Part shown: positions 9,778 to 18,033 of the stretch, one piece after another
How the letters are laid out: each line of letters starts with the position of its first letter
Numbering within the stretch: position 1 is the stretch's first letter
Origin: Prosthecobacter sp. SYSU 5D2
GTDB taxonomy: Bacteria > Verrucomicrobiota > Verrucomicrobiia > Verrucomicrobiales > Verrucomicrobiaceae
Direction of reading: 5' to 3'
DNA length: 64,000 bases
NCBI RefSeq assembly: GCF_039655865.1
Contig: NZ_JBBYXL010000003.1
Coordinates: 496,001 to 560,000, forward strand
The notes under the pieces: model-generated
Told to the model about the DNA's origin: nothing
Databases searched by the model: none
Seen by the model: the letters and a program-made list of their open reading frames with translations, nothing else
Position numbers and translations under genes: made by a program

Positions 9778-9865
9778 GGAACAGGGTGGGAAACGAAAGA
9801 AGACGGGCGGGATTGCGGGGAATTGTGCGGAGGAGGAGGCAGGAGGACTGGGGCGCGGGGATTTT

Positions 9866-10010
9866 TTGACAGGATTGCAGGATTGGCAGGATTTACAGGA
9901 GGGGAAGGGGTTGGGACCTGGGGTTTTGAGGTCTGGGGAGGGAGGGAGACTGGGGGTTGGGGTGCGGTTTTTTAAACAGGATTAACAAGATGGCAGGATT
10001 AACAGGATTT
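9866..10010. repeat. ACAGGATT-type short repeats in a 320-bp intergenic region
   Basis: The space between the sulfatase and DUF1592 genes (9778-10097) has no gene. It holds two clusters of degenerate units of the form GCAGGATT/ACAGGATT: 9866-9900 (four units) and 9975-10010 (four units), separated by G-rich sequence. A third cluster of the same type occurs at 14021-14054. The rest of the gap is purine-rich on the plus strand with no recognisable signal. Confidence 0.7.
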
Positions 10011-10097
10011 GGAGAGGGGGTTTGGCGGGATGGATGGAATATTTTTTTATGATGTTCGTTGGCGGACGGGAGGCTGGTGGAGGGGATTGAGGCGGGC

Positions 10098-12566
10098 TTA
10101 CTTTTTCGCGAAGGTATCGCTGAGGACGATCTGTTCGATGAGGGTGCGGAGGCCGTAGTTGGATTTGGCGGTGGTGGTAAGGATGGTGTCCACCTGGGGG
10201 CGGTCCATGGACTCGATGCGGCGGCCGCAGGCGTAGGCGAGGAGCTTTTCGGTGAGCATGCGGGCGAACTGGTCCTGGCGGGCAACGAGGATCTTTTTCA
10301 GGCCGGCGACGTCCTGGAAGGACTGGCCGCCGGGGAGCTCGCCTGCGGCGTCAATTTTGGGTCCCTGCTTTTTTCCCTGTTTGTAGTGGGTGCGCCAGGC
10401 GCCGATAGGGTCGTAATTTTCCAGGGCGAAGCCGAGGGGGTCAATCTTTTGATGGCAGTCGTAGCAGCCGGGATTGTCGCGATGTTTGATGATGATCTCA
10501 CGCATGGTGGTGGCACCGCGCACGTCGGGGTCAATGGGCGGCACGTCATCAGGAGGAGGTGCGGGCGGGGTGCCGAGGAGGTTTTCCAGCAGCCAGACGC
10601 CGCGTGTGACGGGGGAGGTCTCGATGCCGTTGGCGCTGACGGTGAGCACGCTGCCCTGGCCCAGGAGGCCGCCGCGCTGGGGATTGGTGAGCTTGACCTG
10701 GCGGAACTCGTGGGCCTTTTCCGGCGGACTGATGGGGCCGAGGCCGTAGAGGGTGGCCAGGGGCTGATTGACAAAGGTGAAGTCGGCGTCCAGGAAACGG
10801 ACGAGGCTGCCATTGGTCTCCAAAAGGTGGCGCATGAAGAGCTGCGTCTCCCGCTTCATGGCGGGCTGAAGGGCGCTGGCGTAATACTGGCTGAAGGCCT
10901 CGCGGTCCGGCGGCATGTCGCCGAGGCTGCGCAGGTTTAACCAACTATTGAGGAAGGATTCCACAAACGCATCTGACCGGGGGCTGGCGAGGAGGCGGCG
11001 GGCCTGGGCCTGAAGAACGGCGGGCTTTAAAAGCGCGGCGCTGTCCGCCAGGGCACGCAATTCGGCATCCGGCAGGCTGCTGGTGAGGAAGTAGGAGAGG
11101 CGGGAGGCGAGGGCATGGGCGGTGAGGCGGCCCTGGTCATCCACGGGCTCGGCCAGGTAGATGAAGGCGGGCGCGCACAGCACTGCCTTGAGCCCGTCCT
11201 TCATGGCGGCATAGGGACCGGCACCGGACTGCTGGCGGGATTTCACGACGGCCATGACGCGGTCCACCTCATCCTCCTGCACGGGGCGGCGGTAGGCGCG
11301 GGTGGCAAAGGTGTGGATGATTTCGCGGATGCGCTCCGGGGTAAAGGGCCGGTCCCCCAAGACGGCGCGCTGGGTGGCAGGCGGCCACTGGTCCAGGATG
11401 GGGCCGCGGATCTGCACCTCGTGAATGCGGATGTGCGGCATGAAGCCGTACTTCAGCACCACACGCCGGGCCTGGAAGATGCCGAGGTCCTGGCGCTCAT
11501 GCTCAGGCCACTGGTCCTTGTATCTGCGCGCCACCTGCTGGAACGCCTGGCGGCTGCCGGCCATGCCATTGGGAAAGGTGAAGCGCGGCATCTGGCCTTT
11601 GTGCAGGGGCACGGTGAGGGTGTACCATTCCGGGTCGCCATCGGTGAGCGTGACCTCGGCAAGCTGCGGCTCAATGGGCTGCGGATGGTGCAGCGGCCCG
11701 GCTTTGGCGTCGCCCGGCACGAGGCCTAACCGAAAGGGTTGCGCGGTTTCGCGGCCAAAGATTTCGGGATCATACGGATGCTCGCGGTTCATGGCCTGGG
11801 CCATGACGCGGATCTCATACACGCCATCCGCAGGCACGCCATCGCGGAAGCCTGATACGGGCACATAGCCGCCCTCGTGCTTGTCATTGTCCGGCACCTC
11901 ATAGACACAAAGGTAGCGGTTGTCATAAACTTGCTTGTGCGGAAAGCTATGTTCCTGCTGCGGGTGGAAATTGCCTTTGAATGTCCATATTTTCTCCTGA
12001 GGCCGCTCGCGCTCGCCCAGGGCTTTTTCAACCACCTGGTCGGCGGCATCCAGGTACTGCGCCAGCAGGTAACCGGAGGTCTGCAGGACATCCCCCAGGT
12101 TGTCCATGTGATCGGCCATCTGGTCGCGGGGAAACTTGGTGGTGGGGTCAAAGAGGCGCATGTCCAGCGCAAAGAGATCTCCCACGGTCTGGATGTATTC
12201 GCGGCGGTTCAGGCGGCGCAGGACGGTCTGGCCGCCGGTGCTGCGAAACTGCGCCCGCGCAGCGGTAACGGCCTGGGTCAAAGCGGCGACGGCTTCTTTG
12301 GCCTCATCCGCCGTAGGCTGGGGAGATTTTTTCGGCGGCATGTCACCGAGGGTGACCTGGTCAATGATGTCCTGGAGGTCCAGGACGTCATCCGCCTTGG
12401 TGGCCGGCAGGGTCAGCAGGTCAAAGCGGCGGTCGCCCTTTTGTTTTTCGGCACCGTGGCAGTCGAGGCAATAGGTTTGGAGGAAGTCGGCGGGGGAAGC
12501 GGCAGCGAATGACGAATGCAGAATGACGAATGACGAAATGAAGAGCAGTGGGATGGAGATTTTCAT
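10098..12566 (-). CDS. Planctomycete-type cytochrome c protein with DUF1587/1595/1592/1588/1585 domains
   Basis: The 822-residue exported protein has a signal peptide, then a haem-binding C33-L-D-C36-H37 domain, followed in family order by DUF1587 (RRLNRREYIQTVGDLFALD), DUF1595 (around AYRRPVQEDEVDRV), DUF1592 (ALASRLSYFLTSSLPDAELR), DUF1588 (GGLLGQGSVLTVSANGIETS) and DUF1585 (ACGRRIESMDRPQVD). A second CxxCH (CYDCH) lies before DUF1585. These proteins are abundant in Planctomycetes and Verrucomicrobia and nearly always pair with a DUF1552 protein, as here. Their reaction is unknown; a periplasmic redox role is inferred from the haem sites. The frame is open to 12614, but the signal peptide places the start at 12566. 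The signal-peptide core is made of a dispersed DNA repeat. Confidence 0.9.
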   Translation of the reverse strand: MKISIPLLFISSFVILHSSFAAASPADFLQTYCLDCHGAEKQKGDRRFDLLTLPATKADDVLDLQDIIDQVTLGDMPPKKSPQPTADEAKEAVAALTQAVTAARAQFRSTGGQTVLRRLNRREYIQTVGDLFALDMRLFDPTTKFPRDQMADHMDNLGDVLQTSGYLLAQYLDAADQVVEKALGERERPQEKIWTFKGNFHPQQEHSFPHKQVYDNRYLCVYEVPDNDKHEGGYVPVSGFRDGVPADGVYEIRVMAQAMNREHPYDPEIFGRETAQPFRLGLVPGDAKAGPLHHPQPIEPQLAEVTLTDGDPEWYTLTVPLHKGQMPRFTFPNGMAGSRQAFQQVARRYKDQWPEHERQDLGIFQARRVVLKYGFMPHIRIHEVQIRGPILDQWPPATQRAVLGDRPFTPERIREIIHTFATRAYRRPVQEDEVDRVMAVVKSRQQSGAGPYAAMKDGLKAVLCAPAFIYLAEPVDDQGRLTAHALASRLSYFLTSSLPDAELRALADSAALLKPAVLQAQARRLLASPRSDAFVESFLNSWLNLRSLGDMPPDREAFSQYYASALQPAMKRETQLFMRHLLETNGSLVRFLDADFTFVNQPLATLYGLGPISPPEKAHEFRQVKLTNPQRGGLLGQGSVLTVSANGIETSPVTRGVWLLENLLGTPPAPPPDDVPPIDPDVRGATTMREIIIKHRDNPGCYDCHQKIDPLGFALENYDPIGAWRTHYKQGKKQGPKIDAAGELPGGQSFQDVAGLKKILVARQDQFARMLTEKLLAYACGRRIESMDRPQVDTILTTTAKSNYGLRTLIEQIVLSDTFAKK
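12505..12542. repeat. TCATTCGTCATTC repeat inside a coding region
   Basis: Read on the minus strand this is a run of TCATTCGTCATTC-like units (TTCGTCATTCGTCATTC, then TGCATTCGTCATTCGC). It encodes FISSFVILHSSF, the hydrophobic core of the DUF1592 protein's signal peptide. The same units occur in noncoding DNA at 12611-12623, 24121-24133 and 31752-31785. Confidence 0.75.
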
Positions 12567-12587
12567 TGATAGTGGCCGGACGTCTTT

Positions 12588-12634
12588 GTCATTTGTTCCC
12601 GCACGGGGGATCATTCGTCATTCGGGATCATACG
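12588..12634. repeat. Dispersed intergenic repeat (TCATTCGTTCCCGC...GGGATCATTCGTCATTC type)
   Basis: This copy lies between the DUF1552 and DUF1592 genes and reads TCATTTGTTCCCGC, then ACGGGGGATCATTCGTCATT. It shares most positions with the copy at 31727-31785, including the CCCGC/CGGG pairing arms. Confidence 0.65.
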
Positions 12635-12637
12635 TCG

Positions 12638-13945
12638 TTACGCAAAGTTGGTTAGCGTGCCGCTGCCGATGCCGAACTTGTCCACCTCCAGGCCGAAGCG
12701 CTGGAGCATCGTGGTGTAGAGATTGCACAGGGGTTGCCTGCCGGGGCCGGTCATGGGGTAGGCGCGGTGCTGGCCGTGTTGGAAGGCGCCGCCGGCGAGG
12801 ATGATGGGCAGGTTGGTATTGGTATGGGCATTGGCATTGGCCATGCCGCTGCCGAAGAGGACCATGGAGTGGTCCAGCAGGGTGCCGTCGCCGTCCTCGA
12901 TGGACTTCAGCTTCGTAAGGAAGCGAGCGAACTGCTCCATCTGGTATTTTTCCAGGCGGAGGAGGCCATCGATGTTTTCCTGCACCTGGCCGTGGTGGGA
13001 GAGGGCGTGGTAGTCCTTTTTCAGATCAAAGGAGGAGGCTTCAAACCCGCCGGCGATCTCCAGGGTGGCGATGCGGGTGGAATCCGTCTGGAGAGCCAGG
13101 GCCATGAGGTCGTAAAGGACGGGGAGGTCGGAGACGAAGCCGGTGTTTTCCGGCTCGGGCATGCCGGGGGCGGGCTTGGGGACATCGGACCAGCGTTTGC
13201 TGAGCTCGAGCTGCTTTTCCACATCGCGGACGGAGGTGAAGTATTCGTCCAGCTTTTCCTGGTCGCGCTTGCCCAGGCGGGTGTGGAGGGATTTGGCATC
13301 GCCATGGAGGGCATCCAGGATGGAGCCCTGGAGGGCAAGGCGGTCCTGCGTGCGGGTGCGGTCGGCGGCGGCCTCGGAGATGAAGAGCTTGCGGAATAGC
13401 TCGCGCGGGCCGGGGACCGGGGGCACGCGGGTGCCGCTGCGGGTCCAGGACATGAGGCAGCCGCCGTGGATGCCATCCTCGGACCCGATGGTGAGGGAGG
13501 GGAAGCGGGTGGCACCGCCGATGGTCTCGGCCGCGAGCTGGTCCAGGGTGATGTTGCCATCCGGCATGCCTTTGGCATCCATGGTACGGACGCCGCTGAG
13601 GTAGGAATGGATGGCGAAGTGGCCGCCTTTGTGCCCGTGATCCAGGCCGGAAAAGAGCGTGAAGTCCTTCTGATGCTCTGCCAGCGGCTGCAGCAAAGGA
13701 GGCAGGTCATAGCCTGCGCCGGTCTGGGTGGGAAAAAAGGCGGGCTGGTAAAAACCCAAGGCATTCCCCACGGCGACGATGCGCTGCGGGCGGGCGCCTT
13801 TCACGGCGGCACCGGCCTGGCTCGCGACCGCGCTGCCGGCCCCGAGGACCTTTTGGGTGAGCGATTCCATGAGTGGCAGAGCCAGCGTGACTCCGGCAGA
13901 TTTCAGAAAGAACCGGCGGCTGGAAAGGTGGGGGCGCGTGGACAT
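12638..13945 (-). CDS. DUF1552 protein, Tat-exported
   Basis: The 435-residue protein begins with a twin-arginine signal (SSRRFFLKSAGVTLALPLMES), so it should be folded before export. The body matches DUF1552, the standard partner of DUF1592 cytochrome c proteins: VAVGNALGFYQPAFFPTQTG, DFTLFSGLDHGHKGGHFAIH, GNITLDQLAAETIG, YHALSHHGQ and a late FGSGMANANAHTNTNLPI. The conserved His/Asp positions recall alkaline phosphatase/sulfatase-type folds, but no activity has been shown for the family as far as I know. Here it precedes the DUF1592 gene in transcription order, with 71 bp between them that hold a dispersed repeat. This is the reverse of the order seen at the end of the window. Confidence 0.9.
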   Translation of the reverse strand: MSTRPHLSSRRFFLKSAGVTLALPLMESLTQKVLGAGSAVASQAGAAVKGARPQRIVAVGNALGFYQPAFFPTQTGAGYDLPPLLQPLAEHQKDFTLFSGLDHGHKGGHFAIHSYLSGVRTMDAKGMPDGNITLDQLAAETIGGATRFPSLTIGSEDGIHGGCLMSWTRSGTRVPPVPGPRELFRKLFISEAAADRTRTQDRLALQGSILDALHGDAKSLHTRLGKRDQEKLDEYFTSVRDVEKQLELSKRWSDVPKPAPGMPEPENTGFVSDLPVLYDLMALALQTDSTRIATLEIAGGFEASSFDLKKDYHALSHHGQVQENIDGLLRLEKYQMEQFARFLTKLKSIEDGDGTLLDHSMVLFGSGMANANAHTNTNLPIILAGGAFQHGQHRAYPMTGPGRQPLCNLYTTMLQRFGLEVDKFGIGSGTLTNFA

Positions 13946-14020
13946 AGGCAGAGGGGGATACGCCCTGGAAACGGCGGGGAGCGCGGGAGCTTTCGGGGAA
14001 ATGGCAGAGGGGAGAGTTTA

Positions 14021-14054
14021 GACAGGATTGCAGGATTGGCAGGATTTATAGGAG
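14021..14054. repeat. ACAGGATT-type short repeat cluster
   Basis: GACAGGATTGCAGGATTGGC followed by AGGATTTATAGG is almost identical to the cluster at 9866-9900. It lies in the 213-bp space upstream of the DUF1552 gene and the divergent RCC1 gene. Confidence 0.7.
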
Positions 14055-14158
14055 GGGGATGAGGGCCTGAGGGGCAATCTGCATGAGGGGGCAGCGTAAA
14101 CACTAAAGGTTATGCCAGGTTGACTCCTACGGGAGGCGAGGAACTGTCCCTTCCCCCC

Positions 14159-16144
14159 ATGTTGAGCCATACTTCATCTCCACCTTTTGCCGAGGGTTTT
14201 CGGCCAGCCAATCTTTCCGCCAGGAGTGTGAAACAGGCGGCACGTCTGAGCCTGGGCCTGTGGCTGCTAGCAGGCGCTTCATTAGCGGCAGAGCCAGGCG
14301 TCCCTCAACTGGTGGTTACCGACGCTGCGGCCGTGACAGCCGTCTCAGGGATTCCTTCGGACCTGGGCACCTGGGACTTTCCCGCCACCCACGCTGCGCG
14401 GCCCGCCCAGGTTTCGGCCATCGCCAACGGCTCTTCTCATTCAATGGTCCTCAAGACGGATGGAAGCGTGGCCGGGTGGGGCTACAACATTTCCGGCCAA
14501 ACCACACCACCCGCGGACTTGGGCCCGGTATCTTCGATTTCTTCAGGTTCCGGTTTCACCCTCGCCATAACGGCCGATGGTACGGTCCGCGGCTGGGGCT
14601 TCAGCTACCAAGGGCGGTTGCCGGTGCCGCCGCTGGTGGACGTCATCAGCATCTCAGCGGGAGGTGGGCATAGCCTGGCCCTGAAGAGGGACGGCACCGT
14701 GGTGGCGTGGGGAGACAACTCCAGCGGCCAGTGCACGGTGCCTGAGGGCTTGACGAATGTGATTGCCGTGGCGGCCGGGAACCTGCATTCTCTGGCGCTG
14801 CGGTCCGACGGCAGCGTGGTGGCCTGGGGAGACAACCGGTCAGGCCAGTGCGACGTCCCTGCGGATGTGATCAATGTGGTGGCCATCGCGGCCGGGCAGT
14901 GGCACTCGGCCGCCTTGCTGGCGGACGGCAGTGTGCGCTATTGGCGGAGATACTGGCCATTAGGCAACCGCCCTGCTGCAGAATCTCTGCGGGACGTCGT
15001 CGCCATTTCAGCGGGCGGTTACAGTGTGATGGCCTTGCGCAGGGGCGGCAGCGTGGTCGCCTGGGGAACCTATGAGGCGAACATCCCTGCGGGCTTGGAA
15101 CAGGTGGTGAGCGTTTCCGCGGGTTATGTTCGTGGAATGGCCCTGCATGGGGATGGAACGGTGACCAACTGGGATGATCCAGGCTACTACACCCTCTGGC
15201 CCAGGATGCCGCGTGAACTTGCGCCCCCAATGACCGGTCCGGACCGCGAATTTACCCATCTGGCATATCTTGAAAACCGGGGGACGGCGGTGCTGACGGA
15301 TGTCCAGGCGGTGATCGAAGGGCCGGATGCAGACCAGTTCTCCGTCTTGATGACGCAGGTGAACAACATCGCCATCGGTGGAGAAAGCGCCTTTGCTGTT
15401 CGTTATCTTCCCACCCGAAGCGGCAGCCTCCATGCTGAGCTGAAGATTTACAGCAATGCTCCGGACAGTCCCTTTGTGATCCCTTTGCAGGGCGCTGGCA
15501 GATTCATCCTCGACCTCACCGCCAGAAAGGCCGGGGGCCGTGCCAGAAACTTCACCTATGGGCCGCTGAGGCTGGACCGGCAGACCGGCCTTCTGCTGCG
15601 GGAGATTCGCTTCACCAACACCCTGGGAGTGGGCCTCAACGGACTGCGGCTCATTCTGTCACGGGTGCCAGACGGCGTGTCCGTTTTCAGCAGCAGTCCG
15701 GGAGATGAGGAGGGAACTTTGGAAGTCCTTTATTCAGCCGCCATCGGGGCCGGGGAGACGGTCAAGTTTGATCTCGTCTATCATGATCCCAAACGGCGGA
15801 AGGCCGATACCATCCTTCCGTCCATCCGGGCAGAGGTCATAGGAGAAGCGGCTTCGATCTCCCCGCCAGTGGAAGGCGAGATGGTGCCTCTCACCCGCAT
15901 CGTCATCAAGCCCCAGGGGCCTCTCTTGAGATGGAAAGCCAAAAAGAACGCCCTGTATGTGGTGGAGTACTCGGATGATGGCGGTGCCGTCTGGCAGAGT
16001 GCCATCCATGTCATTCGCGCCACCACATCCACGGTCAAGTGGGTGGACCGCGGGCAGCCGGAAACCTGGACGAAACCGGCGATCAGCCGGGGCGGGAAAA
16101 GGACTGAGCGGCAGTATCGGATCAAGCTGCAGCAGTCACTTTAA
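14159..16144 (+). CDS. Secreted RCC1-repeat protein with HYDIN-type Ig domain
   Basis: An internal signal segment (VKQAARLSLGLWLLAGASLA) precedes about six RCC1-type blades recognised by repeated GDGTVVAWGDN and AAGxxHSLAL phrases (roughly residues 70-340). A choice-of-anchor/HYDIN-like Ig domain follows (LENRGTAVLTDVQAVIEG...PLQGAG), then a C-terminal beta-sandwich region ending with YVVEYSDDGGAVW. It is probably an extracellular or outer-membrane adhesion or scaffold protein. The start is uncertain: the frame is open from a TTG at 14120, the ATG at 14159 is used here, and a GTG at 14228 would give the cleanest signal peptide. It converges with dnaG. Confidence 0.8.
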   Translation: MLSHTSSPPFAEGFRPANLSARSVKQAARLSLGLWLLAGASLAAEPGVPQLVVTDAAAVTAVSGIPSDLGTWDFPATHAARPAQVSAIANGSSHSMVLKTDGSVAGWGYNISGQTTPPADLGPVSSISSGSGFTLAITADGTVRGWGFSYQGRLPVPPLVDVISISAGGGHSLALKRDGTVVAWGDNSSGQCTVPEGLTNVIAVAAGNLHSLALRSDGSVVAWGDNRSGQCDVPADVINVVAIAAGQWHSAALLADGSVRYWRRYWPLGNRPAAESLRDVVAISAGGYSVMALRRGGSVVAWGTYEANIPAGLEQVVSVSAGYVRGMALHGDGTVTNWDDPGYYTLWPRMPRELAPPMTGPDREFTHLAYLENRGTAVLTDVQAVIEGPDADQFSVLMTQVNNIAIGGESAFAVRYLPTRSGSLHAELKIYSNAPDSPFVIPLQGAGRFILDLTARKAGGRARNFTYGPLRLDRQTGLLLREIRFTNTLGVGLNGLRLILSRVPDGVSVFSSSPGDEEGTLEVLYSAAIGAGETVKFDLVYHDPKRRKADTILPSIRAEVIGEAASISPPVEGEMVPLTRIVIKPQGPLLRWKAKKNALYVVEYSDDGGAVWQSAIHVIRATTSTVKWVDRGQPETWTKPAISRGGKRTERQYRIKLQQSL

Positions 16145-16170
16145 CGTCTGGCCCGTCCAAGGGACCTCCA

Positions 16171-17985
16171 TCATGGCCCCTTGCTGGGCCCCACGCCTTT
16201 CTGCGCCTCCCTAAGCTCCTTATACAGATCCAAAACCTCTCGCTGGATATCGGCGGCTTCTTGGGAATCTATGTCCGGTTGCTTTAGCTGAGTTTGCAGG
16301 CGTTGCAGTTGTTGCTGGAGACGTGTACAAGAAAGAATTTGTAAACTATGTTTTACATCAATTAATTCACCAGGGGGTTTGCCAAATTGCCGTATATTGG
16401 TGATGGCGTTCTGATAGCTTTGATCCAGGGTCGATAAATAGCTATTAAATGATTCTTCGTTTGTGGGATCAAAGTCTGCGAGCCAGAGGGAAGACAATAA
16501 ATCCATCCCTGGTAGGTCATCTAAAATTTTCGGGTCGCCATTTTGGCGCATCCATGAAAGGAGTTCAAAGTCCCCTAGCGTTAGACGGCAAAGCATCAAA
16601 GCAATTGGGTTTTGAATAGCTAAGAGCTTCTCCACGGAATTTTGAGAGACTTCTTCTTTTTTGTTACGGTTAGGAACTCCCTTCGCGGCCTTTACCACAA
16701 GCTTGCGCATGATTTCATCTGAGATGCCCAGGCTGCGGGCCACGCGCTGGATGGTCGTCTCCTTAGCCATGGGTGTGTCGAAGAGCTTGACGTTCTCCGC
16801 CATCTCCTCGGCGAATTTAATCCGCTCGCGCATCTCCGTGAGATCGCGCCGGGAGCCGACGCTGGCCAGTTGATAATCCACGAAGTCTTTGGCCGATTTG
16901 ACCAGCTCGCCAAAGGCGTCCACGCCGTTTTTGCGGATGTAGGAATCCGGGTCCTCGCCTTTGGGAAGCGTGGCCACTTTGACAATGAGCCCATAGGGGG
17001 CCAATGCCTGGAAGGCACGCTCGGCGGCCTTGTAGCCGGCGTTGTCGGAATCGTAGCAGAGCACGATTTCATCGGCCTGGCGCTTGAGGGCCTTGGCGTG
17101 ATATTCGGTAAACGCGGTCCCCTGCCCTGCGACGACGTTTTGAAACCCGGCCTCATAGACCATGAGGGTGTCGATCTGGCCTTCGCAGACGATGGCCTGC
17201 CCGGCTTTGGAAATGGCGCGCTTGGATTTGTCGAACCCGAAGAGGACTTTGCTTTTGTTGAAGAGCAGCGTCTCGGGCGAGTTCAGGTATTTGGCGGCCT
17301 TGGCATCGGCTTCCAAAACGCGGCCGCTGAAGGCGATGACCTCGCCGTTGTCATTGCGGATGGGAAACATCAGGCGGTGCCGGAAGCGCGGGTAGGCATC
17401 GCCGCGTTCCTCGCTGGTGGCCAGGATGCCCGCCTCGATGAGCAGGCCGGAGCCGACCTTGTTTTTCATGGCCCATTCGCGCAGCGGCGGCGTGTTCGGC
17501 GGTGCGTAGCCGAGCTGCCAGTTCTTGGCCACCTCCGCCGTGATGCCACGGTTTTTCAGATACTGGCGCGCGGCATCGGCCATCGGGTGCTTCATGAGCA
17601 GCTGGTGATACCAGGCGGAGATCTCCTGATGCACGCGGATGAGGGCGCTGCGCTGCTTGGCGATGGCCTCCGCATTGGCATCCCACACTTCCTCCTCGAT
17701 GCGGATGCCCGCGCTGTCCGCCAGGCGTTTCACGGCCTCCATGAACGTGAGCCCGTCATGCTCCATGACAAAACGAAACGCATTCCCGCCCGCGCCGCAG
17801 CCGAAGCAGTGGTAGGAATTCGTGGAAGGCCGCACATTGAACGAAGGCGACTTTTCGTTGTGAAACGGGCACAGGCCCACCCAGTTCGTCCCCGCCCGGC
17901 GCAGCTTCACGGAGCGCCCCACCAGGTCCACGATGTCCGTGGCGGCGAGCACTTGCTGCAGGGTTTCTTCCGGGATGCGAGGCAT
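16171..17985 (-). CDS. dnaG: DNA primase
   Basis: The 604-residue primase has the N-terminal CHC2 zinc finger (C39, H42, C60, C63 in CPFHNEK...YHCFGCGAGG), the catalytic core and a Toprim domain with the acidic motifs EGQIDTLM and LCYDSDNAG. It makes RNA primers for replication. The C-terminal helicase-binding part (about residues 430-555, nucleotides 16320-16690) is visibly richer in A+T and uses different codons from the rest of the gene. The usual macromolecular-synthesis partners (rpsU, rpoD) are absent; neighbours are an RCC1 protein and an MFS transporter. Confidence 0.96.
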   Translation of the reverse strand: MPRIPEETLQQVLAATDIVDLVGRSVKLRRAGTNWVGLCPFHNEKSPSFNVRPSTNSYHCFGCGAGGNAFRFVMEHDGLTFMEAVKRLADSAGIRIEEEVWDANAEAIAKQRSALIRVHQEISAWYHQLLMKHPMADAARQYLKNRGITAEVAKNWQLGYAPPNTPPLREWAMKNKVGSGLLIEAGILATSEERGDAYPRFRHRLMFPIRNDNGEVIAFSGRVLEADAKAAKYLNSPETLLFNKSKVLFGFDKSKRAISKAGQAIVCEGQIDTLMVYEAGFQNVVAGQGTAFTEYHAKALKRQADEIVLCYDSDNAGYKAAERAFQALAPYGLIVKVATLPKGEDPDSYIRKNGVDAFGELVKSAKDFVDYQLASVGSRRDLTEMRERIKFAEEMAENVKLFDTPMAKETTIQRVARSLGISDEIMRKLVVKAAKGVPNRNKKEEVSQNSVEKLLAIQNPIALMLCRLTLGDFELLSWMRQNGDPKILDDLPGMDLLSSLWLADFDPTNEESFNSYLSTLDQSYQNAITNIRQFGKPPGELIDVKHSLQILSCTRLQQQLQRLQTQLKQPDIDSQEAADIQREVLDLYKELREAQKGVGPSKGP

Positions 17986-18033
17986 GGGGCAGACAACATG
18001 GAGCGCCGACGATCCGTCGGCATCGGATTTTTT

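Noticed and set aside
16175-16200. GGCCCC-TTGCT-GGGCCC hairpin at the end of dnaG as a terminator
   Set aside because: It lies within the last codons of dnaG with no T tract on either side; pairing of G/C runs is expected by chance here.
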